Shown: piece by piece, positions 32,814 through 44,576 of the stretch
Numbering within the stretch: the first letter of the stretch is position 1
How the letters are laid out: every line of letters starts with the position of its first letter
Assembly: GCA_022495995.1 (NCBI GenBank)
Contig: JAFEMH010002323.1
Span: forward strand, 124,001-188,000
DNA from: Adenophora triphylla var. japonica
Lineage: Eukaryota > Streptophyta > Magnoliopsida > Asterales > Campanulaceae
Reading direction: 5' to 3'
Length of the DNA stretch: 64,000 bases
Program-made: the position numbers and the translations under genes
Notes under the pieces: model-generated
Databases searched by the model: none
What the model saw: the letters and a program-made list of their open reading frames with translations, nothing else
What the model was told of the DNA's origin: nothing

Positions 32814-33412
32814 TAGTACGAACAATTATTGAAAGAAATCATAATAACTTACCAAAATATTTCGAAAATAATAAAAACTTTGATCGGCTAGAATTGTTCC
32901 ATTCGATTCCCTGAGCGTTTATATGAAGTCAAAATGAAGAACGGATCAACGGATGATTTTTAAGGATTTTAGGAAGGTAACCCTAGGGTGATAGGAACGT
33001 TCTGGGACTGAGAGAAGAAAGAGAGTGATTAACGGAGAAAATATGCTTCTGGGAGAAGCTTTAAAGGATTGATATAACGAATTTTACATCTGGCTCCTCA
33101 AAATTCTAACTCATTACAACCAACCACCTTAAATTTATATTTACACTAAAGCTCCTCAATACTTTTTATAACTTTTTATTTAAAATTTCAAATATTATAA
33201 CTTTACTACAATAATTCTCATTTATTCCATTTAGACATTATATAATTAAAATTAATTTATTACCAACCTAAATCACATAAGTTAGCCAAAATATAAAAAT
33301 AACCACATAAACATTGTAATGATCATATAATGCCTAACATGAGAGGCAATGCACCCCACCCCCACGTGCTCACCACGTGTCCAAAATGGTGCCTAGGTTT
33401 AGGGTCGTGACA
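32814..33412 (-). repeat. Partial 3' LTR of chromovirus GB
   Basis: Duplicate of 25035-25636. It is more diverged from the 5' LTR at 38613-41005 than units A and B are from each other, so the original element is older than the duplication. Confidence 0.85.
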
Positions 33413-33466
33413 CTCACTCCCCCTTAAAAAAAATTCATCCCGAATTTGAAATTCACTTACCTGAAA

Positions 33467-34159
33467 TTCAGGTAATCTTCTTGTAATAATGTGGTTTGGT
33501 TCGGTTCCAAAAATTGTCAAATCGTGTGGTTCGGTTTGGTCTGCGGTTTGGATCCCCAAACCACGGTTCGAGACCGCGAGACCGAACCACCGAACCGAAC
33601 CAATAAACCAAACCACCAAACCGTTCAATATTAACCGTAGATATGTATATCTTTCATTTTCACCTTACATTTAGATTTGAAAACTCCTAATTCTATTAAT
33701 GGATTTTAGCCCATAACCCTTTTTTCTTTTGATTAATCTTCTTGTAATAATGTTAATTCACTATTTAGCACATACCATTACAAGTACTCAAATGACATGT
33801 TATCATAAACATTGAAGCACAATTTCAAGTTGTGTTTAAATACTGAATCTTTTATGTATGTTATGTTTGGAAAATTCAAACAAACTTGACAATGAATTGT
33901 GTAGTTTGAAACCATGTTCTAATTAATGGTTTAACCAATATTCTATTTCATGGTTTGAATTGTGGTTTAAACTGCGGTTCAAACCGTAAAAGCAAACCGC
34001 GGTTCGAACCAAACCGAACCAAACCATGGCGGTTTGGTTCGGTTCGGTTTGAATTTTTTCATGGTTCGGTTCGGTTTGAGATTTTTTCCAAACCGATAAC
34101 TAGTGGTTCAGTCCGTAAATTGTCTCAAACCGAACCAAACCGAACCATTTACACCCCTA
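33467..34159. mobile_element. hAT-like non-autonomous insertion, copy B
   Basis: Second copy of the 25691-26382 insertion with the same edges and the same imperfect 8-bp flanks. Confidence 0.5.
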
Positions 34160-34254
34160 ACCTGAATGATCAAATAACCAAGGATATTTCTCTCTCATTT
34201 CAGATTCCAACTCCCAAGGAGCTTCCTCAATGGTCTGATTTTTCCATAAATTTT

Positions 34255-35544
34255 TTACCACAGGAATACTCTTGGTAATGGTACTTCCACATAAGTCATA
34301 TCTGCCTGGACATCCTCAGGAGGAGAACTCAAAACATGCGAAGGATCATAGCAATACTTTCGCAACATGGAAACATGAAACACATCATGGAGAGAAGAAA
34401 AATATGGAGGTAGGGCCAATCTATACGATAACTCACCCACCTTCTCTAAGACCTCAAACGGACCAATAAACCTTGGTCCTAACTTCCCTTTGTTTCCAAA
34501 CCTTTTAATCCCAGTTCTTGGTGAAATCTTCAAAAATACCGAGTCACCAACCTGAAATGATAACTCCCTTCTTCTGTTGTCGGCGTAGCTCTTCTGGCGA
34601 CTTTGAGTTGTCTTCAATCTGTCCCGAATCACTTTGATCGTCTCAGTTGAATCTCTAACTAAGTCTCCACCCCAAAGTCTAGCTTCACCAACCTCGACCC
34701 AACACATTGGAGACCTACATTTCCTCCCATACAGTGCCTCATACGGTGCCATCTCAATACTGGACTGGTAGCTGTTATTATATGCAAATTCCACCAAAGG
34801 CAAATGATCTTCCCAAGATGAGTGAAAATCCATCACATATACCCGTAATATGTCCTCAAGAATTTGGATGGTTCTCAGTCTGCCCATTGGTCTGAGGATG
34901 AAACGCCGTGCTAAAACTCAACTTGGAACCTAGAGCTTCGTGTAAAGCCCTCCAAAACCGCGAGGTGAATCTCGAATCTCGTGAATATACATATGGGCCA
35001 GTCTCTCCAATGAATACTTGGTTGAAATTGGTAGAAAATTAACTGACTTGGTCAATCTGTCCACAATCACCCATATAGCATCCATCTTCTTCGATGTAGG
35101 AGGTAATCCAGTTACAAAATCCATAGAGATGCCTTCCCATTTCCATTCCGGAATATCCAGTGGTTGAAGTAATCCCCCAGGTCTTTGATGTTCAGCTTTG
35201 ATTTGTTGGCAAGTTAGGCACTTTGATCCAAACTCAGCAATTTGCTTCTTTGTGCCATTCCACCAATACCATCTCTTCAAATCCTGATACATCTTTGTGC
35301 TTACAGGATGAATAGCAAATCTGGACTTGTGACCTTCCTCTAACACTTGCCTTTTAATCTCTTGAGAAGAAGGTACGCAGATTCTTCCCTTGAATGTTAA
35401 AATCCCATCTTTGTTCAACACAAACTCCCCAGTCTTTCCATCTTGCAATTTCTCCAAAATTTTCTTCAATTCAGTGTCACTTTGCTGAGCTTCCAAAAGA
35501 TCCCCATATAGAGTAGGAATGGCGCGGACATTCGCAAATAACAT
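34255..35544 (-). pseudogene. Integrase (GB), chromodomain lost
   Basis: The open frame 35544-34930 holds the linker, the HHCC module (KCLTCQQIK) and the first core Asp (SMDFVTGLPP). The frame 34887-34255 holds AYNNSYQSSI through HDVFHVSMLRKY. A 34-bp deletion at about 34276 relative to copy A shifts the frame right after the MTYVEVPL segment, so the chromodomain is gone. The middle frame change is shared with copy A. Confidence 0.85.
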
Positions 35545-35700
35545 CTCCCTTCTCGATTAACAGGACAATAATGATGATAAATGAGCCTTACGGCTAATAG
35601 CATCTGCTACTACATTAGCCTTCCCTGGATGATAGGAAATGACACAATCATAGTCCTTCAGCAGCTCTAACCAACGCCTCTGCCTGTTGTTTAACTCCTT

Positions 35701-36237
35701 TTAGGTAAACATGTATTTCAGACACTTGTGATCAGTGAATATCTCAAATTTTGGTCCATATAAATAGTGCTTCCACTTGTGCAATGCAAAAACAATAGCA
35801 GCCAACTCCATGTCGTGAGTAGGATAGTTCTGCTCCACTGGTGATAACTTCCTCGAAGCATAAGCAATCACTTTCCCATTTTGCATAAGAAGACAACCCA
35901 ATCCTTCTTTAGATGCGTCACTGAAAATAACAAAATTCTCGTATCCATCTGGAAGGGTAAGAATCGGAGCTGGAGTCAATCTCTTTTTCAACTCAGTAAA
36001 TCCAGCTTCACACTTGGCATCCCATACAAATCGTATATCCTTCCAAGTCAATCTGGTCAACGGAGTTGCAATTATCGAAATTCCCTCTATAAATCTTCGA
36101 TAATACCCTGCTAACCCAAGGAACTACGAACCTCAATCATTGTAGAAGGTTGTTTCAAGTTGACTACGGCCTCAATCTTCGTATGATCCACTGCAATACC
36201 CGTACTCGACACCACATGACCCAGGAAAGAAATCTGT
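35701..36237 (-). pseudogene. RT connection and RNase H (GB)
   Basis: Near-identical to 27958-28494, with [22 protein letters not shown] and [12 protein letters not shown] then the same shared TAA. It carries an S to C change in the FTDHKSL motif of copy A. Confidence 0.83.
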
Positions 36238-36663
36238 TCAAGCCAAAAAATTACATTTGCTGAACTTGGCAAATAACTGTTTCTCACGAAGGATAGACCA
36301 CACTATTCTCAAATGCTGCTCATGTTCTTCCCGGGATTTTGAGTATACCAGAATATCATCAATAAAGACCACAACAAAACTGTCAAGATAGAGTTTGAAG
36401 ATTCTGTTCATCATGAACATAAATAATGCCGATGCATTGGTCAACCCAAAACGCATAACAATAAATTCATAATGACAGTACCTTGTTCTGAAGATTGTTT
36501 TAGAAATATCATCTGGTCTGGTTTTCAACTGATGGTATTCGCTACGCAAGTCAAGCTTGGAATAGATAACGGAACCTTGAAGTTGATCAAACAGGTCATC
36601 AATATGCGCAAGAGGATATTTGTTTTTGATAGTAGCTTGATTCAACAGTCTTTAACCAATACA
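36238..36663 (-). pseudogene. Reverse transcriptase (GB)
   Basis: Same region as 28495-28929 with [10 protein letters not shown] retained. A TAA about 36654-36656 (TAT in copy A) is private to this copy and cuts the first residues off. Altered residues include [12 protein letters not shown] against [11 protein letters not shown]. Confidence 0.85.
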
Positions 36664-36668
36664 TAACC

Positions 36669-37436
36669 TCAACGTACCATCCTTCTTCCTGACAAAAAAA
36701 CCGGTGCTCCCCAGGGCGAAACACTTGGACGAATGAAACCCCTGTCTAACAATTCCTGCAACTGAATTTTCAATTCTTTTAACTCAGCTGGAGCCATTCT
36801 GTAAGGTGCTTTGGAAATTAGTGAAGTACCTGGCAATAAATCAATACAGAACTCCACCTCTCTATCCGGAGGCATAGAATACTCAGTTGAGAATACATCA
36901 ATAAACTCATTCACAACTGGGACATGAGATAGCTTGGGAGACTTCTTACTAGAGTCTAACACATACACCAAGTACCCCTCACACCCTTTTGATAACAGTT
37001 TTCTAGCCTTTAATGCAGATATAACATGAATGCCAAATAAAGACTTATCTGCATCAAATATAAGCACAGGCACATCAGACATAGAAAAAGAGACTCGCTT
37101 CTTGCGACAGTCTACTAAGGCATGACAATTACTCAACCAATACATGCCTAGAATGATATCAAAATCTTGGATTAGTAACTCTGCCAAATTCACTGGCAAT
37201 ACATGCCCACATATGATCACCTCACAATCATGATAAATCAAAGAGGATTCGAGGCACTCTCCTACAGGAATAGAGACCTCTAGCACATAAGGAAACAACT
37301 TAGGCAATTTGTGCAAAGTGAATGAAAAATGAGATGCCACCTAAGAATGGGATGACCCAGGGTCTATAAGAATACGAGCCCTAGCTCAAGAGACAGGTAC
37401 TATACCTTTAATGACCGCGGTGGGATCTACCTCGCC
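36669..37436 (-). pseudogene. Aspartic protease and RT N-terminus (GB)
   Basis: Matches 28926-29693. A TAG in the protease motif (near 37343, TAT in copy A) is private; the upstream TGA is shared. DFDIILGMYWLSN and SVSPWGAPV are intact. Confidence 0.83.
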
Positions 37437-38514
37437 TCAACCCAAGGAAAACACTCTACCTTGCACTCTCTCCTTAGGCTTCCCCTCAACATCCCACTTC
37501 ACACCACCTCTTGGCTGGCCACCCTGCTGTCTGCTACCCGCAGCTTGACCCCGTTGAAATCTAGGACAATCTTTTCTGAAGTGCCCCATTTTTCCACATT
37601 TCATACATTTCCCTTGTTTGCTCCAACATCTGTCTTCAGAATGTCCCACCTTCTTACAAAAGTTACAAATAGTCCCAAACTGGCTGGATACTGGACGAGT
37701 TGAAACTTTAACATTTCCTCCTCTAGCCACTCCAGGAGTTGAAGGCTTCGGCTGACCCCTTTTCTGTCTTGAGCCTTTCCCTTGGAACTTGGGCTTGATT
37801 CCACTACTGACTTCAGGTCTGCCCCGATGCTCTTCAATATCATTTTCAATTCTATATGCCATGTTCACTGCTGCTTAATAGTTGGGGAAATCATGCGTCA
37901 ACAGCTGCTTTCGGAACTCCAATCTCAGCCATTTTACGAACCTGTAGACTCTCCTCTCCTCCTCTGGTACTAAATGAGGACAATACCTTGCTAACTCTGT
38001 GAACTTCGCCGAATACTGGGCCACTGTCATCGTCCCCTGGTCGAGCCTTAGAAACTCAACCTCTTTCTTGTCCCGGGTAATCAAAGGAATGAAATATTCT
38101 TTGAATCTCCTGGTGAAATTTTCCCAAGTTTGGGGCGTGTGGTCCCGCTCCCAACTCTCCTTAAGTATCTTCCACCAGTGCTCTGCAAGACCTTCCAGTT
38201 TAAATACAGCACATCTAACTTTCTCCTCGTCAGAACTTTCCATTGCCACAAAAATTTTATTCATAGCTTCCAACCATCTTTCTGCTTTCACTGGATCTGG
38301 ATCTCCATTATAGCATGGTGGAGCCATCTTGACAAAGTTTTATAACCAATGTGCTTGTCTTCCCTCAGGTTGCTGTTGAGCCTGACCCTAAGCTGTCATA
38401 TTTTGAAGGAAAACCGTAACATATTCATCATTTCTGCATTCTAGTTTCCCCCGGCTCCCATATCACCCATATTTCCTTGATCCTTTTGTTGGTCATCACC
38501 AGTTCCCGCCATTA
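37437..38514 (-). pseudogene. Chromovirus gag, full length but broken (GB)
   Basis: The start MAGTGDDQQKDQGNMGDMG at 38514 lies about 85 bp after the PBS and is the best initiation codon. An early stop and a frame change near 38400-38450 separate it from the capsid part (AERWLEAMNKIF, EHWWKILKES; ORF 38327-37875). A TAA at 37875-37877 then precedes the basic linker and two CCHC knuckles (CNFCKKVGHSEDRC and CMKCGKMGHFRKDC). The copy A stop at 30273 is absent here. Confidence 0.87.
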
Positions 38515-38598
38515 CACCAATCTCTGCATTAAACACTCGTCGTCAGATATCACACACTCCCCCTTAGACTGGACATCTACCCTTGACTTCTAACTAAT

Positions 38599-38610
38599 GC
38601 TCTGATACCA
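38599..38610 (-). other. GB primer binding site (initiator Met tRNA)
   Basis: The minus strand reads TGGTATCAGAGC, the standard plant iMet-type PBS, immediately inside the 5' LTR. Confidence 0.85.
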
Positions 38611-38612
38611 AC

Positions 38613-41005
38613 AGTGGGGCCTCCCCGACCCGGGACCTATAAAATCGTGCCCCGAGCAGGAGGGTCCCGAACCACCTCCATTTAAAAAAAATTTACTTGT
38701 TTAATTAACTTGAAAGTATAACAACCTTTAACAGACCAACATAAACATCTCCACTTGGTGGTGATATATAAACCATGTTTGAAAAGTCACAACCTGCTTT
38801 AATTACAAACACTACGAATGTAAAGGCTTACAAAAGCCAACTTGAAAGAAAACCAATCCCATATTTACTTACAACATAAACACACTGAAAATGTTTATAT
38901 ACGAATCTCCCCCAAAAGAATAACATCCACCACCTACTCCCAACTCCCAAACCATAACATACCCTGACAACCCAAAAGTAAGCGGTCCAAACTCCTTTCC
39001 GGCCTCACCGGTCTGGTCCTCCTGTCTCAGCCGAATCTAAAATAGTAAAGGGAGAAGGGGAGAGAATAAATCTCAATAAGCTATTATGGATGCAACAATA
39101 TGCCATATAAGATGCAATACCTAAACAGGTTGCTCATAATCACATTGGTAAAGCGGTAAACACATTACGTTACCTCATTTTACCTTTCCCGTCTGAACAA
39201 TAAGTCGTACAACATCGGGAGTAAAACTCCACTCATTTGTGAACTGCTTTGGCATATTCACATCTTATAAGACTCCTAATATGGAGAACCATATAAGAAC
39301 CGCAGATATCTGTAAGGCTTTTGAATCAATACAGAAGCATTTAACCCCAGTCTGTGGTCATAGAAGGGGATAGTCACAGGTATAATGTAATCTGATCACC
39401 TTATGGAACAATTTCTCATAATTGATCGTATTCCATTATACCCCCACTGATCAGCTGATATAAACACATTCAAGCACATAATAGATACTTGAAAATAAAT
39501 CCACACTTTGGGATATCAATACATAACATGGTAATATTACTCATGTTAAATCATCACAGTAGTGCAACATATATTTAAACACTATTGAATAATAACAATC
39601 CAACAGCATGGTATTAATACTCATGTTCAAACTAATAAAGTAGTGCAACATGTATTTCATACACTATGCGGACAACCAACCATGAATATGTAATCAAATA
39701 TGGCCACAATGAATAACAAGTAAGCCCTACATATTCATTACACAATATTGGGTACCTTCTATAAAGGTTCCATATCAATTACCAAGTTTTTATCAACTTT
39801 GGTTAAAGATTCACAAGACCTTCCAACCATTTTCGAGACCATATTTAAAGACCTTCCCTATATCATTTTGAAACATTTAAGACTTCATTGTAAAGTACTA
39901 ATGTTGTACTAGAAGTATAGTCAAAGACGAGGTAAAAATAGATTAGGTTGATTAGGGTTTAATTGGTCTGAAGTTGATATACAGTTACTAGCACTGGGCA
40001 CGAATCGTGCCCCATGGCACGACTCGTGCCCCAATTCCGCACGACTGTATCACGACTAATTACTACGTGTGCTCAGAGGGGGAATGACTCGTTCTCCAGG
40101 GCACGAGTCGTGCCCTTGCCCAGAAACCCATACTGATGTTTCAAACATCAGTAGCCAAGGGAGAACAAGCCATCTTTGGTTCATCTCCTTATACCCTAAC
40201 ATCAATACACCATTTTTAGTCAGTTAAAAGGTTCCCATAAGGCCATATATCACTCCATATCAACTCTAACACTTCCACTTAAACTCCCATGCCAAGAACC
40301 TCACTATCCACCTTCCAAGCCAAGTTTTTATTCATTCCATAAACCAAATAAATTACCCAAAAATATCAAGAAACAATTATATCATCATAATATCATCTAT
40401 AGACATAGTATGAACAATTATTGAAAGAAATCATAATAACTTACCAAAATATTTCGAAAATAATAAAAACTTTGATCGGCTAGAATTGTTCCACTCGATT
40501 CCCTGAGCGTTTATATGAAGTCAAAATGAAGAATGGATCAACGGATGATTTTTTAGGATTTTAGGAAGGTAACCCTTGGTTGATAGGAACGTTCTGGGAC
40601 TGAGAGAAGAAAGAGAGAGATTAACAGAGAAAATAAGCTTCTGGGAGAAGCTTTAAAGGATTTATATAATGAATTTTACACCTTGGCTTCTCAAAGTTCT
40701 AACTCATTACAACCAACCACCTTAAATTTATATTTACACTAAAGCTCCTCAATACTTTTTATAACTTTTTATTTAAAATTTCAAATATTATAACTTTACT
40801 ACAATAATTCTCATTTACTCCATTTAGACATTATATAATTAAAATTACTTTATTACCAACCTAAATCACATAAGTTAGCCAAAATATAAAAATAACCACA
40901 TAAACATTGTAATGATCATATAATGCCTAACATGAGAGGCAATGCACCCCACCCCCACGTGCTCACCATGTGTCCAAAATGGTTCCTAGATTTAGGGTCG
41001 TGACA
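38613..41005 (-). repeat. GB 5' LTR (complete, 2393 bp)
   Basis: TGTCACGACCC at 41005 down to GGGGAGGCCCCAC at about 38613. TATA box TATATAAATCC (minus strand) at about 40659-40669. The inverted-repeat island is at 39996-40115. This is the only uninterrupted LTR of this family in the left two-thirds of the window and serves as the reference for assembling the split G1 LTR. The element sits in the Transposase_28-type fragment that starts at 41006. Confidence 0.9.
39996..40115. repeat. Inverted-repeat island in GB LTR
   Basis: GGGCACGAATCGTGCCC (39996-40012), GGCACGACTCGTGCC next to it and GGGCACGAGTCGTGCCC (40099-40115); arms of 7-8 bp around one base. Same position in the LTR as the G1 island at 1003-1132. 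Confidence 0.75.
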
Positions 41006-42040
41006 TGAATAGTCCTCTTCGTTCATTGGACGGGTGGTCATCTCTGGCAGGGGGATGGTCCATCATTTCCTACTTTCGACCAAGATTAGATGGGTATTCC
41101 ATCCAACTACCTTTTCGGGCAAGTTTATATATAGTTTGGGGGCCTTTCCCTTGGCTGGAGTACTGATTCCTAAGGTCTTGTCGTTGACCACTAACTTGAA
41201 GAATCTCCTAAAAACATTCATACACGGCTCGTATCCAACGAACTGGCAGATCATTGCGAAACATACCAAGACCCTCACAGTGTTTGCCCTTAAACTGCAT
41301 GGGGACCGCGGCCATGCACTCTAGGAATTCGCAGATAAAGGGGTCCAATGGAAGTCGTAGCCCGACCTCAAATTGACCGTAGAAGAAAGCTACCCTAGAT
41401 TTGTTTAAGGCCCAGTGGACCCAATTAGTCTGGACATTCCTCTCTTTCTCCGAATAATGATTCACCCTGAAGTCGTCTTTGCTTATCTCGCAAAAGCTGT
41501 GGAGGATCTCAATTCTTGATTCAGCATTTTTCCTTCCAACAGTCGGCCTGGGGCCACGTACCCTCTTTCGTTCCGACCTGGAACGACTGTCGAGCAAAAC
41601 GCATCCACTATGTTGCCTGAGGTGGAGCTCGATGATTGTTGAGTTGACATATCTACAGAAGAAGAGGAAACAGGGGAATCAGAACTTGATGGAGTTTCAT
41701 CAGAGCTATCTATATGCTACCTAGATTCCCGTGGGAATTCTAGCTTGTCTCTAGGGAAGGGAGGTTTATTTGTCTTCATGTAAAAAATAATAAAGTGATC
41801 TATCAGCTTATTGAAAAGACGGAAGCGGATAACCCGTGGGTCGTCCACCTTCAAATCTTCTATCCTCTCTCTATCTGGAATCTCTATAATGTCGTAGCAC
41901 ATACCCCAAGCTTTCAGAATGGTGATACATTCATCCCTACTCATCTCCTTCCAAGGTCCCTCTAACCACTTATAAACCCTAATGTTTTGGGAACAATACC
42001 CATATCTAACACCCCTCTCACAACCGAAGGTCCTAGCCAT
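41006..42040 (-). pseudogene. Transposase_28-type gag-like gene fragment (ii)
   Basis: ATG at 42040. The N-terminal domain (42040-41717) has MARTFGCERG, YCSQNIRVYKWLEGPW and KLIDHFIIFYMKTN. A second frame (41597-41208) has RVAFFYGQFEVGLRLPLDPF and a weak QFKGKHCEGLGMF motif. A third (41278-41063) has FRRFFKLVVNDKTLG and PEKVVGWNTHLIL. The F Y..QF..GLRLPL.PF block and RFF region match the plant 'putative gypsy type transposon' family from memory. Frame changes split it and the chromovirus GB 5' LTR cuts its end at 41005. A TATA box lies 200 bp upstream. The N-terminal part is clearly related to 48107-48583. Confidence 0.5.
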
Positions 42041-42239
42041 GGAGAAATTAAAGAAAAATTCGAAATCAAAACCTAAAATTACAGAGGGATTGAGGGGTAC
42101 CTTGGTTAATTCGAGGTTGGGGATCACAGAAAACACACAGAAAGCTCGATTGCGACTGGAAATCACTTGCTTTACTTTTGTACTTGCCGAGTGCTTGAGA
42201 GTCGAAGGTTTGTAAAGTTGGAAAAGGAAAAGGATTTCC

Positions 42240-42250
42240 CCTTTTATACC
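42240..42250 (-). promoter_or_regulatory. TATA box of fragment (ii)
   Basis: The minus strand reads GAGGTATAAAAGG about 200 bp before the ATG at 42040. The same GGTATAAAAGG core lies before the related ATG at 48107. Confidence 0.5.
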
Positions 42251-42524
42251 TCTCCTAATCCTTACCTGAAGTGGAAAGGGCCAAGGGCACAACAGTCCAA
42301 TCTTTCCATTAATGCCAAAAACGGTTCCCAAGGTGAATGTCCAAACGTCGTACTTTATAATCATTACGGTGCTTCAACAGATCCAACCATCCAAACGATT
42401 CAATGGTCGAGATCAAGCCACATCATCTCAGTCAACCACACAGCATTTCTGACCATCTAGCTACGAGGTACTTCAGAGTCCACAAATTTTTCATAACTTC
42501 CTGGTCGACAAAGTCAACTCTGAA

Positions 42525-43140
42525 TGTTGGGGTCCACTGAACGGAATAAAAGTGACGGGCTAGGCCCAACTTATGAAGCCCAATTATTCAGACGCTATTA
42601 CCACAACATCACCAAGTGGACTGGCCCAACTAGTACAAGGCCCATGGCCCAACAACGAAGATCAGTCGACCTAGCTCATTGTCCGACCATCATTGGTCCC
42701 GACCTAGCTTTGTCCGACATACGATCATCTCCTTATGCAGATTCTATCTGGCTATGATACGAAGTCAGGTCGACCTCGACCTACAGAGATGTACGTTGAC
42801 CTAAGACTCATTCCATAACTGCCTCCTACAATTTCGGAGTACGTTATGCCTATATTTTCTCCACAATTCACGAAATTCTATACAATCCTACTACAATTCT
42901 ACTTCTTATGAAGGCTCTAAATACCTCACAACATCCTTCGTTTACGGGTAATGTCTTATTTGTTGTTCAATTGATCTCAATACACTTTATAAGCTAAAAC
43001 ATGTGATCCTTACTCTCACGCCGAAGGGTCTTAGCCGGAGATCACCCCGTCTAGTCGTGTGTTTATTAGTTTCAGGTCAAACAAAGCCAGGTGATCATCC
43101 TAATTGCTGGACGAAGACTGATTAACACGTTTCTTGCAGC
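42525..43140 (+). repeat. LTR-like fragment, possible Tat-group LTR
   Basis: Starts TGTTGGGGTCC and shows a TATA-like CTCTAAATACC near 42915. It then has CGCCGAAGGGTCTTAGCCGG and GATCACCCC, resembling the U5 of Retand/RIRE-type Tat LTRs as I remember them. No partner LTR, PBS or coding region is in the window, so this is a fragment or solo LTR. The right edge is uncertain. Confidence 0.35.
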
Positions 43141-43149
43141 ATCAATTCT

Positions 43150-43637
43150 CATATAACTTTCTATTTAATATGATGGTTAATATATTAGTTAATCATAACT
43201 AGAAAAATAGTTTTTAAAAAAAATTAATAAAAATATTATTCTACTAATACATTATATGTACATGATGGTTTCCGCTAATTATATTTACCAATCATAATAT
43301 GTGTATGTATATAGTATAATATCATTAATTATCAAATATATCTAATATTATTAATTCAATCATCTATAAAATTAGAAGTTAACTAATAATAATAATAATA
43401 ATAATTCATTGTTATTGTTCAAATTTCAATTGTCATAATAAGTACAAACTATATACAACAAAAGTTAAAATAAAAAACTCTCTAAAATTTATAAATGTAA
43501 AGAATTTGATTTATATAAAATAAATTTAAATCACCCAAAAATATTATGCAACTTTATCAAATAAAAACATAAAATAAGCAAAATGCAAAAAATTGGCAAA
43601 TTAATTTTTAGTGCGAAGCACGGGCTACCCACTCTGG
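43150..43637 (+). mobile_element. Possible Helitron 3' end after AT-rich segment
   Basis: About 450 bp of very AT-rich DNA, including an AAT microsatellite near 43385, is followed by AGTGCGAAGCACGGG (short hairpin GTGC-GAA-GCAC) and, 17 bases after that hairpin, CTGG before T at 43634-43637. That order (hairpin, short gap, CTRR then T) is the Helitron 3' end rule. The stem is short and no TC start was located. Tentative. Confidence 0.3.
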
Positions 43638-44576
43638 TATATATAAAAGGATTGTTCTAACTTAACCAGCAATTTTGAGTTGATGTTAAAATTAAGATTT
43701 TCTTGGACTTTTATTGTACTGTACACATCATGAAAATGTGCCATTTTGTGGCACTGACTTCAGCATTGCGGACAGTGACGGGGCCACAACTTAAGGGGAT
43801 GACTGTTTTTGAGCCAAATACATCCTGAATGCATAACATGTGGATCTAATAAACTAACGAGATTAAGTCCGCTAGCAATTGAGAGGAGGAGCAACAAATT
43901 GTTCGAAATAGTAATGTAAAAGATGTGGACAGTCCTGAAAGTAATGGACGAGAGACTGAGCCAATATTGGAAGGCTATCAATTCCACATTATAGTTGCCT
44001 CTTTTATCTTAAAAGAAAATCATAAATTAGATTTTGAAATTTTGATTTTTAGTAAATCAAAAAATATTGTAGTAATTTTACTAATTGAACTCCTTTTGAT
44101 ACCGAATTACGCTTTTGAATGAGGGCAGGCAACTAGGCAACTGAAGAGTGTATTTTCAGTTTCTAAAAGAAAATCATTTTCATTGAATTCAAAAACTAAC
44201 TGTTTCATGACTCTCTGCCATTCCTATATAAAATCTAACATGATTTAGAAATTGCACACTGCACTAAAGAAAGTATTCACTAACAATAAAATAAAACAAA
44301 TTTGAAAATAACAAAATAAAATCCTAAAAACAGTAAAATGATGTTTTCGATATTCTGATCACATTTAGCAAGTAGTTTACAAATTTCGAGTCATCTCGAT
44401 ATCATTACTTTTGGCATCAAATTACCTTGGATCACCGTTTGTATTAAGAAAAAAAATATTTTACTCCATAACCTTCACCCCTTGTCGAAAAATCCTGACT
44501 TCAGTCATTGCTTTCTTCTCCAACATTTTCAAAACTTGTGATCACAATTATTTGACTACAATATGGCATAAAATCC
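43638..44576. other. No gene recognised
   Basis: AT-rich sequence with only short frames of no recognisable kind. It is the left flank of the TRIM pair; its last five bases are AATCC. Confidence 0.5.

Larger units (their letters stand above)
30698..38440. repeat. Tandem duplication, unit B
   Basis: Second copy. The offset is 7777 bp on the left and 7743 bp to the right of the 34-bp deletion at about 34276. Its right edge continues into the undisturbed gag start, PBS and 5' LTR of the element, so unit B lies in the original context on that side and unit A on the left side. Confidence 0.9.

Noticed and set aside
22921..38440. The tandem repeat as an assembly error
   Set aside because: The units differ by about 1-2%, have private stop codons and a 34-bp deletion, so they are distinct sequences, although long-read confirmation would be good.
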